The notes beneath the pieces are model-generated. The model searched no databases, was not told the DNA's origin, and saw only the letters and a program-made list of their open reading frames with translations. From assembly GCF_017808105.1 (NCBI RefSeq), contig NZ_JADBHF010000006.1, positions 62,001 through 126,000 on the forward strand: a DNA stretch of 64,000 nt, given 5' to 3'. Made by a program: the position numbers and the translations under genes. Positions 30,292 through 39,508 of this stretch are shown piece by piece. The first letter of the stretch is position 1. Every line of letters begins with the position of its first letter. The DNA comes from Brevibacterium renqingii. Lineage in GTDB: Bacteria > Actinomycetota > Actinomycetes > Actinomycetales > Brevibacteriaceae.

Positions 30292-31224
30292 TCAGCTCGG
30301 CACCACCATCACCGGTCCCGCGGCACGGTTGAGGACACCGCGGGAGACGGAGCCGAGCAAAGCGCTCTTCAGACGTCCGCGACCGCGCGTGCCCAGCACG
30401 GTCAGCTGGGCGCGGGCGCTGGTTTCGATGAGTGTCTCGGTGGGATCGCCGATCGGAACCGATGTGGATACGGACAGCGAGGGGAACTGCTCGCGAAGCT
30501 CGGCGACCTCTCTCTCGAGCCCGGCGGCGAGCTCCTTCTGCCGACGCCCTGAGACCTCCGAGCTGAGCTCGAGCTCGGGGTACCAGTACAGCCATTCGTC
30601 TCCCGTCGGCAGCACCGAGACGACCTCGAGCGGAGCTTCGCGCACCGCGGCCTCGGCGGCCGCGGTGAACATGGCGATGCGTCCTGTGTCCGAGCCGTCG
30701 ACGGCGACGACCACGGGGCCGTTCTGTGCTGAGTCGGGTGCGGCATGCTGCGGCACCACGATGGTCGGACAGTGCGCATGGGCCGGAAGGGCGGTGGAGA
30801 CCGATCCCAGCACGCGGCCCATGAAGCCGCCGCGACCTCGCGCGCCGACGATGACGACCTCGGCCTCGGAGCTGAGGGTGACGAGGACGCCGGCGGCATC
30901 GCCCGGTGCGGTGCGGAAGCTCTTCTCACCGGGGTGATCTCGCAACAGCTCGACCGCCTCGGCGAGGGTCGCCTCCGCTTCCTTCTTCGCGGTCACGTCT
31001 TCGGGCTCGCTGGGGAGGGAGGCCATGTTCGGATAGATCATCGTCGGCAGCGCATAGGCGGTGACGACGGTCAGCGCGGTATGCCGGCGCTCGGCCTCGA
31101 CCGCGCCGCGGCGGACGGCCAGAGCTGAGAGTTCGGAGCCGTCGAAGCCGACGAGGACTCCGACCTCTCGGGAGAGGCCTGACTCTGACGGGCGTGTTTC
31201 GGACGGACGGGACTGGGCAGACAT
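30292..31224 (-). CDS. tandem universal stress protein
   Basis: A 310-residue cytosolic protein with two UspA domains. The first starts VGVLVGFDGSELSALAVRRG and ends at the ATP loop GARGRGGFMGRVLGSVST. The second starts VVVAVDGSDTGRIAM and ends with GTRGRGRLKSALLGSVSRGVL. Both keep the G-2X-G-9X-G-[ST] nucleotide-binding pattern. Such tandem proteins respond to hypoxia and redox stress in mycobacteria. ATG 31224 follows GAGAGG. A palindrome lies 95-111 bases upstream; it has a near copy upstream of ccsA. Confidence 0.9.
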   Translation of the reverse strand: MSAQSRPSETRPSESGLSREVGVLVGFDGSELSALAVRRGAVEAERRHTALTVVTAYALPTMIYPNMASLPSEPEDVTAKKEAEATLAEAVELLRDHPGEKSFRTAPGDAAGVLVTLSSEAEVVIVGARGRGGFMGRVLGSVSTALPAHAHCPTIVVPQHAAPDSAQNGPVVVAVDGSDTGRIAMFTAAAEAAVREAPLEVVSVLPTGDEWLYWYPELELSSEVSGRRQKELAAGLEREVAELREQFPSLSVSTSVPIGDPTETLIETSARAQLTVLGTRGRGRLKSALLGSVSRGVLNRAAGPVMVVPS

Positions 31225-31318
31225 CTCGGACCTCTCGGTCGGGGCCTTGCCAACCCGGACGCCGACGACGGCCCCGACTGGCGGTATCGACGGCGTCGGG
31301 ACCATCCTACCAAGCGGC

Positions 31319-31335
31319 TTCTACGCGGCGTAGAA
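31319..31335. promoter_or_regulatory. palindromic operator candidate upstream of the universal stress gene
   Basis: TTCTACGC-G-GCGTAGAA is a perfect inverted repeat. On the minus strand it lies just upstream of a TAGGAT -10-like box (31308-31303), overlapping the -35 region of the stress gene. A near-identical sequence lies at 62751-62771. Confidence 0.6.
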
Positions 31336-31360
31336 AAATGTGCGGGTGAGAGCCTCGGTC

Positions 31361-31900
31361 TCAGACCGGGAAGCCCAGATGGGTGAGCGCGGCCTTGAGG
31401 ACGTGCTCCTGGCCGTAGCAGAGCTCGCCCGTGATATCGGGACGCAGCGTCTCCTCGGGGGTCAGCCAGTCGAGGCTGAGGGCGTCGGCGCGTGGGGTGC
31501 ACTCACCGCGGACCTCGAGGATGAAGCACATGGAGATGGCATGCTGGCGCGGATCGTGGAGCAGAGAGGATCCCTCGGTGGGGAAGTACTCGGCGATGTG
31601 GAACGGCGAGATCGCCGGCGGGACGACCGGCAGCGCCATCGGGCCCAGATCGTTCTCCGCATGGCGCATGAGCGCGGAGCGGATGGTCTCGTGGAAGCGG
31701 ATGCGTCCGCCGACGACCTCCCGCCCCAGGGTCCCGTCCTCGAGGCTGCGCAGCAGCAGTCCGATGCGCTCGACGTTGCCCGACTCTCCCACTCGCACCG
31801 GGATCGCGTTGACATAGGGGATCGGCAGGCGTCTGCGCAGTTGGGCGTACTCCGCGTCGTCGAACCAGTTCTCGTCGAAGTCCAGGGCAGTTCGAGTCAT
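31361..31900 (-). CDS. DUF4916 Nudix-like protein
   Basis: A 179-residue protein of the DUF4916/Nudix-like family. The opening [22 protein letters not shown] and the central [28 protein letters not shown] sit where a Nudix box would be, but the canonical GX5EX7REUXEEXGU is not complete, so hydrolase activity is uncertain. Start ATG 31898-31900 has no strong ribosome-binding site. It is divergent from the prp operon and converges on nothing; the stress gene lies downstream on the same strand. Confidence 0.75.
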   Translation of the reverse strand: MTRTALDFDENWFDDAEYAQLRRRLPIPYVNAIPVRVGESGNVERIGLLLRSLEDGTLGREVVGGRIRFHETIRSALMRHAENDLGPMALPVVPPAISPFHIAEYFPTEGSSLLHDPRQHAISMCFILEVRGECTPRADALSLDWLTPEETLRPDITGELCYGQEHVLKAALTHLGFPV

Positions 31901-31981
31901 GAGGCAATCGTCCCACATCGTGGGCCGAGGCAGAAGCGCTCCGCGGCTTTGGTGGTGAACCAGCACACACATCGGGTAAAG

Positions 31982-31999
31982 TATCTTGACATCGAGATA
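31982..31999. promoter_or_regulatory. inverted repeat in the prp promoter region
   Basis: TATCTTGACATCGAGATA has symmetric arms (TATCT-GA-TC-AGATA, 14 of 18 positions). The form resembles operators of MarR-family regulators, and it sits 97 bases before the prpD start. Confidence 0.5.
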
Positions 32000-32001
32000 A
32001 A

Positions 32002-32066
32002 TTTCCGACCGGCAGAGAACTGCCCAAGTGACGTGGCCTACAGTTGTGTCAGCACTTTCCGACCGG
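32002..32066 (+). promoter_or_regulatory. direct repeats around the prpD -10 box
   Basis: TTTCCGACCGG occurs at 32002-32012 and at 32056-32066. The second copy is the left half of GACCGGAACCGGTC, a perfect palindrome. TACAGT at 32039-32044 between them is a likely -10 box. Confidence 0.5.
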
Positions 32067-32095
32067 AACCGGTCGAGGACTATGAAGGGGTACCC

Positions 32096-33592
32096 ATGAT
32101 CAATCATGAAGTCCGCACTCATAAGAGCTCAGAGAACCTGGCTCGAGAGGATCAGCTCGCCTGGAAGATCGCAGAGGTCGCATCCGATCCGACACCGGTC
32201 GATTCCGACGTCACCGAGATGGTCATCAACCGCATCATCGATAACGCCTCCGTCGCGGCCGCCTCGGTGCGCCGCTCCGCTCCGATGCACGCCCGCGAGC
32301 AGGCGCAGACCCACCCGTTCACCCCGGGCGCCAGCATCTTCGGTCTCCCGCTGGCCGACCGCTTCTCGCCGGAATGGGCCGCTTGGGCCAACGGCGTGGC
32401 CGTCCGTGAACTCGACTTCCACGACACCTTCCTCGCCGCCGAGTACTCCCACCCCGGCGACAACATCCCGCCGGTCCTCGCCGTCGCCCAGCACAAGGGC
32501 ATCGACGGCAAGGACCTCATCAACGGTGTCGCCACCGGCTACGAGATCCAGGTCGACCTCGTCAAGGGCATGTGCCTGCACGAGCACAAGATCGACCACG
32601 TCGCCCACCTCGGCCCCTCGGCCGCAGCCGGCATCGGAGCCATGCTCCACCTGCCCACGGAGGTCACTTTCCAGGCCGTCCAGCAGGCTCTGCACGTGAC
32701 CACGGCGACCCGTCAGTCGCGCAAGGGCGAGATCTCGTCCTGGAAGGCCCACGCTCCCGCCTTCGCCGGCAAGATGGCCGTCGAGGCCGTCGACCGTGCG
32801 ATGCGCGGCGAAGGCGCGCCGAACCCGATCTACGAGGGCGAGGACGGCTTCATCGCGTGGATCCTCTCCGGTCCCGAGGCCCGCTACACGATCCCGCTGC
32901 CCGGCAAGGGCGAGTCCAAGCGCGCGATCCTCGACACCTACACCAAGGAGCACTCGGCCGAGTACCAGGCCCAGGCGCTCATCGACCTCGCCCGCAAGCT
33001 CGGCGGTGAGATCGAGGACCTGACGAAGATCAGGCGCGTCGTCATCCACACCTCGCACCACACCCACTACGTCATCGGCACCGGCGCGAACGATCCGCAG
33101 AAGATGGATCCCGGTGCCAGCCGTGAGACCCTCGACCACTCGATCATGTACATCTTCGCTGTGGCCATGCAGGACCAGGGCTGGCACCACGAGCACTCCT
33201 ACGCCCCCGAGCGTGCCGGTCGCCCCGACACCGTCGAGCTCTGGCACAAGATCGAGACCACCGAGGATCCCGAGTGGACCCGTCGCTACCACTCGACCGA
33301 CCCGAACGAGAAGGCCTTCGGCGGACGCGTCGAAATCGAATTCGAGGACGGCTCGACCCTGGTCGACGAGATCGCCGTCGCCGACGCGCATCCCTTCGGT
33401 GCTCGTCCCTTCGCTCGTGCGAACTACGTCGAGAAGTTCAAGACCCTGGCCGAAGGCATCGTCAGCGATTCCGAGCAGGCCCGCTTCCTCGACCTGGCCG
33501 AGAACCTCGAGAACCTCGACGCGAAGGGCGTGGCCGAACTGTCCTTCACCGTCGACGGCCTCGAGCACAGCGGATCGAAGGGCATCTTCTGA
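32096..33592 (+). CDS. prpD: 2-methylcitrate dehydratase
   Basis: Dehydrates 2-methylcitrate to 2-methylaconitate in propionate catabolism. The 498-residue protein belongs to the MmgE/PrpD family: [31 protein letters not shown] near residues 100-130 carries the conserved helical core, and [16 protein letters not shown] and the later lid domain follow. ATG 32096 has AAGGGG seven bases upstream. The stop overlaps prpB (TGATG). Order prpD-prpB-prpC is the one known from Corynebacterium. Confidence 0.95.
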   Translation: MINHEVRTHKSSENLAREDQLAWKIAEVASDPTPVDSDVTEMVINRIIDNASVAAASVRRSAPMHAREQAQTHPFTPGASIFGLPLADRFSPEWAAWANGVAVRELDFHDTFLAAEYSHPGDNIPPVLAVAQHKGIDGKDLINGVATGYEIQVDLVKGMCLHEHKIDHVAHLGPSAAAGIGAMLHLPTEVTFQAVQQALHVTTATRQSRKGEISSWKAHAPAFAGKMAVEAVDRAMRGEGAPNPIYEGEDGFIAWILSGPEARYTIPLPGKGESKRAILDTYTKEHSAEYQAQALIDLARKLGGEIEDLTKIRRVVIHTSHHTHYVIGTGANDPQKMDPGASRETLDHSIMYIFAVAMQDQGWHHEHSYAPERAGRPDTVELWHKIETTEDPEWTRRYHSTDPNEKAFGGRVEIEFEDGSTLVDEIAVADAHPFGARPFARANYVEKFKTLAEGIVSDSEQARFLDLAENLENLDAKGVAELSFTVDGLEHSGSKGIF

Positions 33593-34497
33593 TGCTGGGC
33601 GCAACGGCAACCCCGGCTGAGCGCCGCGCGAAGTTCCGCGAGCTGCTCGCCGGCGATCAGATCGTCCAGTTCCCCGGCGCCATCAACCCGATCAACGCTC
33701 AGATCATCGAACAGACCGGATTCGAGGGCGTCTACATCTCCGGCGGTGCGTTCTCTGCGGCCATGGGCCTGCCCGATATCGGGCTGACCACGCTCACCGA
33801 GGTGGCCGACCACGGACGCAACATCGCCCGGGTGACGAACCTGCCGACGTTCATCGACGCCGACACCGGCTGGGGCGAGGCCATGAATGTGGCTCGCACA
33901 GTCCAGGAGTTCGAGGACGCCGGGATCTCGGGGATGCACCTCGAGGATCAGGTCAACCCGAAGCGCTGCGGCCACCTCGACGGCAAAGAGGTGGTCACCG
34001 CCGCAGAGATGAGCAAGCGCATCAAAGCCGCCGTGAAAGGCCGCCGCGATGAGAACTTCGTCATCAGCGCTCGCACCGATTCCCGTGCCGGCGAGGGCCT
34101 CGACGCGGCGATCGACCGGGCAAAGGCCTACGTCGACGCCGGCGCGGATCTGATCTTCCCCGAAGCCATGCGCGATCTGGGCGAGTTCGAGAAGTTCGCC
34201 TCCAGCGTGGATGTGCCGATTCTGGCGAACATGACAGAATTCGGAAAGAGCGAACTGTTCACGACCGAGCAGTTGGCGAACGTCGGAGTCAAGCTCGTGA
34301 TCTACCCGGTCACGACTCTGCGTCTCGCCATGGGTGCGATCAAGTCGGGCCTGCAGACCATCCGCGACCAGGGCACCCAGGTGGACCTGCTCGAGGGCAT
34401 GCAGACCCGTGCGGACCTGTACGACACGATCGACTACGCTGCGTACAACGATTTTGACGCTGCCGTATTCAACTTCTCACAGGAGGGTCACCAGTGA
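33592..34497 (+). CDS. prpB: 2-methylisocitrate lyase
   Basis: Splits 2-methylisocitrate to pyruvate and succinate. The 301-residue TIM-barrel protein has the metal-binding DADTGWG and the catalytic-loop KRCGH (in NPKRCGHLDGK), the hallmark of the isocitrate lyase superfamily. It also has the PrpB-type FPEAMRDLGEF segment. It is coupled to prpD upstream by one shared base and to prpC downstream by GTGA. Confidence 0.96.
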   Translation: MLGATATPAERRAKFRELLAGDQIVQFPGAINPINAQIIEQTGFEGVYISGGAFSAAMGLPDIGLTTLTEVADHGRNIARVTNLPTFIDADTGWGEAMNVARTVQEFEDAGISGMHLEDQVNPKRCGHLDGKEVVTAAEMSKRIKAAVKGRRDENFVISARTDSRAGEGLDAAIDRAKAYVDAGADLIFPEAMRDLGEFEKFASSVDVPILANMTEFGKSELFTTEQLANVGVKLVIYPVTTLRLAMGAIKSGLQTIRDQGTQVDLLEGMQTRADLYDTIDYAAYNDFDAAVFNFSQEGHQ

Positions 34498-35615
34498 CCG
34501 AAGAAATCAAGAAGGGCCTGGCCGGCGTCGTCGTCGACACCACGGCCGTCTCCAAGGTGGTCCAGGAGACCAACTCCCTGACCTATCGCGGGTACCCGGT
34601 TCAGGAGCTCGCCGCCAAGCGCAGCTTCGAGGACGTCGCCTACCTCATATGGAACGGCGAACTGCCCACCGAATCGCAGCTCGAAGAGTTCCAGGCCCGC
34701 GAGCGCTCGCAGCGGACGATCGACGACAAGCTGGTCCAGCTCATCCTCGACCTGCCCAAGGACTGCCACCCCATGCACGTCGTGCAGACCGCTGTGGCCT
34801 ACCTCGGTGCCGTCGACCCCGAGGCCGATGTCGAAGGCGAGGAGGCGAACCTGGCCAAGGCCGAGCGCCTCTATGCCCAGCTGCCGACGATCGTGGCCAT
34901 CGACCACCGTCGGCGCCACGGCCTCGACCCCGTCGCACCGACGCAGGACCTCGGCTACGCTGCGAACTTCTTCAAGATGGTCTTCGACGAGGTTCCCGCC
35001 GAGGAGGTCGTGCGCTGCTTCGACGTGTCGATGATCCTCTACGCCGAGCACTCCTTCAACGCCTCGACCTTCACCACCCGAGTGATCACCTCGACGACGT
35101 CCGATCTGTACTCGGCCGTCGCCGGCGGCGTCGGCGCGCTCAAGGGGCCCCTGCACGGCGGGGCCAATGAGGCCGTCATGGCGATGCTCGAAGAGGTCGG
35201 CACCGCCGACAGGGCTTCGGCCTGGATCGACGAGGCGCTGGCCAAGAAGGCGAAGATCATGGGCTTCGGCCACCGTGTGTACAAGAACGGCGATTCGCGC
35301 GTTCCCACCATGCGCAAGGCCTTCGAGGACATGGTCGAGGCCAAGGGGGCGAAGGATCTGCTCGCTCTCTACAACGCCTTCGAAGAGGACTTCGTCTCAC
35401 GCAAGGGCATCTACCCCAACCTCGACTACCCTTCGGGCCCGGCCTACCACCTGATGGGCTTCGACACCGAGCAGTTCACTCCGATCTTCGTGATGTCGCG
35501 CATCACCGGGTGGACCGCTCATATCCTCGAGCAGCAGGCGAATAACGCCCTGATCCGTCCGTTGAGCGCCTATGACGGTGAGGACCAGCGCGAAGTTCCC
35601 GACAGCCGGGGCTGA
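34494..35615 (+). CDS. prpC: 2-methylcitrate synthase
   Basis: Condenses propionyl-CoA with oxaloacetate. The 373-residue protein has the short form typical of gram-positive methylcitrate synthases, with the active-site His segments GPLHGGANEAVM and GFGHRVYKNGDSR, and PNLDYPSGPAYHLMGFDTEQFTPIFVMSRITGW around the catalytic Asp. The GTG start overlaps prpB and has AGGAGG upstream. Some residual citrate synthase activity is usual in this group. Confidence 0.94.
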   Translation: MTEEIKKGLAGVVVDTTAVSKVVQETNSLTYRGYPVQELAAKRSFEDVAYLIWNGELPTESQLEEFQARERSQRTIDDKLVQLILDLPKDCHPMHVVQTAVAYLGAVDPEADVEGEEANLAKAERLYAQLPTIVAIDHRRRHGLDPVAPTQDLGYAANFFKMVFDEVPAEEVVRCFDVSMILYAEHSFNASTFTTRVITSTTSDLYSAVAGGVGALKGPLHGGANEAVMAMLEEVGTADRASAWIDEALAKKAKIMGFGHRVYKNGDSRVPTMRKAFEDMVEAKGAKDLLALYNAFEEDFVSRKGIYPNLDYPSGPAYHLMGFDTEQFTPIFVMSRITGWTAHILEQQANNALIRPLSAYDGEDQREVPDSRG

Positions 35616-35638
35616 GCGCGGCAGGAAAGGCACAGCAT

Positions 35639-36475
35639 ATGACCGCTGACGGCACCTACCGTCCGGTCGATCTCGAGGGTTTCGACTTCACCGTCGCCGG
35701 TGGGGTCGGAACCCTCGTCATTGATCGGACCGAGAAGCGCAATGCGATCTCCCGCCCGATGTGGCGGGCGCTCCCCGGGATCATCGCCTCCGTCGACGCC
35801 GACGACTCGATCGGTGCGCTCGTGATCACCGGTGCCGGCGGGCACTTCTCCGCGGGCTCGGACATCGCGGATCTGGATGTTCCGCTGCCCGATTTCTGGG
35901 AGCTCAACTCCACCGCCGAGGCAGCCGTGGCGAATTCGCGGACTCCGACGATCGCCGCCATCACAGGCAACTGCGTGGGCGGCGGCACCGAGATCGCGGC
36001 CGCCTGCGATATCCGCATCGCCGCCCCCGGATCGATCTTCGGCGTCACCGCCGCCAAACTCGGTCTCGTCTACCCGGCCGGTCCCACGAAGCGGCTGGCG
36101 CAGGTCCTCGGCGACGCCTGGGCGAGGTATCTGCTGATCACGGCTTCGATCGTGAAGTTCGAGAAGATGGACGAGCTCGGCTTCTTCCATGAGGTCTCGG
36201 ACTCTCCCCTGGACACGGCACAGGCGCTGGGGGAGCGGATCGTCGGTCTCTCCCGGCTGAGCCAGATCGGAGCCAAAGCGATCCTCGACGGACGTCCGCC
36301 CGGCGAGGGGGCCGCCTCGGCGAGTGCCGACGCATCGGCGGCCGGCGGCTCGGACGTCGCGGCACCGCCGGCCTGGCTCGACGCGGCCTACCGCCGGGAG
36401 ATCGCCCGCGGTCAGGAGGCGTTCTTCGCCAAACGCCCACCGGAGTTCACCTTCACCAAATCCGCCTGGGGCTGA
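35639..36475 (+). CDS. crotonase-fold protein (enoyl-CoA hydratase/isomerase family), catalytic Glu not conserved
   Basis: A 278-residue crotonase-superfamily protein. The oxyanion-hole segments GAGGHFSAGSDI and NCVGGGTEIAAACDIRIA are present. The usual PE-x-KLG-x-x-P-G-G-G-x-x-RL segment reads TAAKLGLVYPAGPTKRL, so the first catalytic Glu is replaced by Ala. The protein may be an isomerase, decarboxylase or thioesterase of this fold and not a hydratase. An Ala/Ser-rich loop is inserted near residues 223-243. It begins 24 bases after prpC, probably in the same operon; the methylcitrate cycle does not need it. Confidence 0.8.
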   Translation: MTADGTYRPVDLEGFDFTVAGGVGTLVIDRTEKRNAISRPMWRALPGIIASVDADDSIGALVITGAGGHFSAGSDIADLDVPLPDFWELNSTAEAAVANSRTPTIAAITGNCVGGGTEIAAACDIRIAAPGSIFGVTAAKLGLVYPAGPTKRLAQVLGDAWARYLLITASIVKFEKMDELGFFHEVSDSPLDTAQALGERIVGLSRLSQIGAKAILDGRPPGEGAASASADASAAGGSDVAAPPAWLDAAYRREIARGQEAFFAKRPPEFTFTKSAWG

Positions 36476-36481
36476 GCTCCA

Positions 36482-36498
36482 CCGAGCGGACCGCTCGG
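36482..36498 (+). terminator. stem-loop after the prp operon
   Basis: CCGAGCG and CGCTCGG pair around GAC seven bases after the crotonase stop. GC-rich repeats of GGCGCCGAG follow. Confidence 0.5.
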
Positions 36499-36618
36499 CG
36501 CCGAGAGGACCGGTCACATCTGGTCCCTTCGGCGCCGAGTGGTCCCCTCGGCAGAAGAGGCTCGGCCGTTCTCAGCAGCGGAAGCACCCAAAAGTGCCGA
36601 TCGGTCCCTTTCCCGCGA

Positions 36619-36624
36619 TAAACT
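36619..36624 (+). promoter_or_regulatory. -10 element, leaderless ppx/gppA start
   Basis: TAAACT ends six bases before the ATG at 36631. Confidence 0.6.
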
Positions 36625-36630
36625 GGCCGA

Positions 36631-37608
36631 ATGCGTCTAGCTGTCCTCGATATCGGCTCCAACAGCGTCCACCTCCTCGTCGTCGACGCTCATGTCGGAG
36701 CCCCGCCGCTGCCGGCCACCTCGCACAAGGAGGTGCTCCGTCTCGCCGAGCACCTCAGCGACGACGGAACGATCGATGCCGAAGGCCAGGAACGCCTGCA
36801 CGACTTCGTCACCGAGGCGGTCGAGATCGCCGAGGACCAGGGAGCCGAGCAGATCCTGGCCTTCGCCACCTCGGCGGTCCGCGACGCACCGAACGGTGTG
36901 GCCCTCATCGACTCCATCAACGCCCAGCTCGGGGTGACCCTCAACGTCATGACCGGCAAGGACGAGGCTCGCGTGACCTTCCTCGCCGCCCGCCGCTGGT
37001 TCGGCTGGTCCGCCGGCAAGATCCTGCTGCTCGATATCGGCGGCGGTTCGCTCGAGATCGCAGCCGGGCAGGACGAATACCCGCAGGCGGCCGTCTCGGT
37101 CCCGCTCGGTGCCGGACGCACCTATTCGGAGTTCCTCACCGATCCGATCCCCACGGCCGACGACGTCCACAACCTGCGCAAGCACGCTCGCGCACAGATC
37201 GGCCGCATCGCCGGCAAGATCAACCGCGTCGGCATTCCCGACCAGGTCGTCGGCTCTTCGAAGACCTTCCGGTCACTGGCGCGCATCGCCGGCGCAGCCC
37301 CGAGCGGGGACGGGATCTATGCGCCCCGCAAACTCTTCCGCCGCGATCTCGAAGGCATCATCGACACGCTGGCCTCGCGCACCCCTGCGGAACGGGCCGC
37401 ACTGCCCGGAGTCTCCGAAGCGCGTGCCGGTCAGGTGCTGGCCGGCGCGATCGTCGCCGAGGCGGCCTTCACGATCTTCGACGTCGGAGTCATGAACATC
37501 TCGCCCTGGGCGCTGCGCGAAGGCATCATCATGCGCAAACTCGACCTGCTGGATTCGGCCGAGCAGTCCTCGGCCATGCGCATGGAGTCCGTCGCCGCAC
37601 TCGACTGA
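36631..37608 (+). CDS. Ppx/GppA phosphatase family protein
   Basis: Exopolyphosphatase or pppGpp phosphatase of the ASKHA fold, 325 residues. The N-terminal phosphate motif LDIGSNSVHLLVVDA and the second motif LLLDIGGGSLEIAAG (about residues 131-145) are intact. The protein is the short form without a C-terminal HD domain, like Rv0496. It starts the second conserved actinobacterial block (ppx, isomerase, proC, bS22, hem), but glpDFK lies between it and the isomerase here. Confidence 0.9.
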   Translation: MRLAVLDIGSNSVHLLVVDAHVGAPPLPATSHKEVLRLAEHLSDDGTIDAEGQERLHDFVTEAVEIAEDQGAEQILAFATSAVRDAPNGVALIDSINAQLGVTLNVMTGKDEARVTFLAARRWFGWSAGKILLLDIGGGSLEIAAGQDEYPQAAVSVPLGAGRTYSEFLTDPIPTADDVHNLRKHARAQIGRIAGKINRVGIPDQVVGSSKTFRSLARIAGAAPSGDGIYAPRKLFRRDLEGIIDTLASRTPAERAALPGVSEARAGQVLAGAIVAEAAFTIFDVGVMNISPWALREGIIMRKLDLLDSAEQSSAMRMESVAALD

Positions 37609-37751
37609 GCGCGATTTCATATCGTCGAACACACCGGAATTCAGTTTCGCCTGCTAGTTTTTGAATAACCGCTCAGTCAGAAGCCGAAGCTGTGCTCCGG
37701 TGACGACAACGGTGGACTCCTGAATATCTGAAAGAAGGAACAGACCGGACT

Positions 37752-39470
37752 ATGCGAAATGCTGAGCTCTCACCATCGTTCCGTGCTCAGGCCCTCGACA
37801 CCCTGAAGAGCACCACTGCCGATGATCCCCTCGACGTCTTCGTCGTCGGCGGCGGCGTCACCGGAGCCGGATCGGCTTTCGACGCGGCCACCCGCGGGCT
37901 CAAGGTCGGCGTCGTCGACGCCAAGGACTGGGCCTCGGGCACCTCCTCTCGGTCGTCCAAGCTCATGCACGGCGGCCTGCGCTACCTGGAGATGCTCGAC
38001 TTCAAGCTCGTCGCCGAGGCACTCAAGGAACGCGACCTGCTCCTCCAGCACACCGCGCCTCATCTCGTCGAGCCGGTGGCCTTCGTCTTCCCCTTCGAAC
38101 ATCGACTCATCGACAGGGCCTTCATCGGCTCGGGCGTCCTCCTCTACGACACGATGGCCACCCGGCCCGGCCGCAAACGGGCGGTGCCGATGCACCGTCA
38201 TCTGAGCAAGAAGGCTCTGAGCTCGCACTTCCCGGGCCTGGCCGACGATGCCGCAGTCGGAGCGCTCGAATACTACGATGCGAAGGTCGACGACGCCCGC
38301 TTCGTTATGACCCTCATCCGCTCGGCTGTCGGATACGGCGCCGCCGCAGCCAACCATGTCTCGGTCATCGACTACCTCCACAACGGCACCGAGGTCACCG
38401 GAGTGCGCGCCCGCGACGAGGTCACCGGCGAGGAATTCGACATCCACGCCCGCCGCACGATCCTCGCCGGCGGCGTCTGGACCGAGGAGCAGCAGGACCT
38501 CGCGAAGTCCGATGCCGGTCTCAAGGTGCTCGCCTCCAAGGGTGTGCACATCACCGTCTCCCAGGACAAGATCAAGGCCGACGCGAACACCGGCATCATC
38601 TCGAAGACCGAGAAGTCCGTGCTCTTCGTCATCCCGTGGGACGGCTACTGGGTCATCGGCACCACCGACACTCCGTGGAACGAGGACGTCGACGCTCCCG
38701 TGGCGACGTCGAAGGACATCGAATACCTGCTCGAGCACGCGAATGCGATCCTGGCCGAGAAGCTCACCCGCGATGACGTCATCGGCGTCTACTCGGGTCT
38801 GCGCCCGCTGCTGCAGCCGGTCGCCAAGGAAGGGCAGGCCTCGACGAAGGTGTCCCGTGAGCACACCGTGATGGAGGTGGAGCCGGCTCTGGCCGCCATC
38901 GCCGGCGGCAAATTCACCACCTACCGGGTGATGGCCGAGGACGCCGTCGACTTCGTCCTCGGCGACGATGCGAAGGATCGCCGCTCCCTGACGGAGTCCG
39001 TGCCGCTGCTCGGTGCTCAGGGAGTCGGTGCGCTGCGCCGCGGACAGTCCGGCATCGCCGAGAAGTACGGCTGGGACGAAGAGCGCGTCGGCCGCCTCAT
39101 CCGCCGCTACGGCACCCTCATCGAGGACCTGCTCGACCTCGTCGACGACGATCCCGAGCTCGGGCAGCCGCTGCCCGGTGCCGAACGGTATCTGCGCGTC
39201 GAGGCCCATTACGCCGCGATCGCAGAGGGCGTCGTCCACCTCGACGACATCCTCGAACGGCGCATGCGACTGAACTACGAGGTGCGTGACCGGGGCAAGA
39301 GCGCCGCCGAGGCAGTCGCTGCGATCGTCGCGCCGCTCCTGGGCTGGGACGCCGAACGGGAAGCGGCAGAGGTCACGGCCTTCAACAACCACGTCGACGC
39401 ACAGGTCGCGGCCGAGGGCACAGACGACGATGCCTCAGCCGCCGCCCTCGTCGAATCCGCCAATCCCTGA
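37752..39470 (+). CDS. glpD: glycerol-3-phosphate dehydrogenase (aerobic)
   Basis: FAD-linked enzyme that oxidises glycerol 3-phosphate to dihydroxyacetone phosphate at the membrane and passes electrons to quinone. The 572-residue protein has FAD motif VFVVGGGVTGAGSAFDAATR near residue 30, the GlpD signature SSRSSKLMHGGLRYLEM, and a C-terminal helical domain. The 143-base gap before it contains no gene. AAGGAA lies upstream of the ATG at a rather long spacing. glpF and glpK follow. Confidence 0.95.
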   Translation: MRNAELSPSFRAQALDTLKSTTADDPLDVFVVGGGVTGAGSAFDAATRGLKVGVVDAKDWASGTSSRSSKLMHGGLRYLEMLDFKLVAEALKERDLLLQHTAPHLVEPVAFVFPFEHRLIDRAFIGSGVLLYDTMATRPGRKRAVPMHRHLSKKALSSHFPGLADDAAVGALEYYDAKVDDARFVMTLIRSAVGYGAAAANHVSVIDYLHNGTEVTGVRARDEVTGEEFDIHARRTILAGGVWTEEQQDLAKSDAGLKVLASKGVHITVSQDKIKADANTGIISKTEKSVLFVIPWDGYWVIGTTDTPWNEDVDAPVATSKDIEYLLEHANAILAEKLTRDDVIGVYSGLRPLLQPVAKEGQASTKVSREHTVMEVEPALAAIAGGKFTTYRVMAEDAVDFVLGDDAKDRRSLTESVPLLGAQGVGALRRGQSGIAEKYGWDEERVGRLIRRYGTLIEDLLDLVDDDPELGQPLPGAERYLRVEAHYAAIAEGVVHLDDILERRMRLNYEVRDRGKSAAEAVAAIVAPLLGWDAEREAAEVTAFNNHVDAQVAAEGTDDDASAAALVESANP

Positions 39471-39508
39471 AACCCGCGGACAGAACAGACATGAGGAGTT
39501 TGTGAGAT

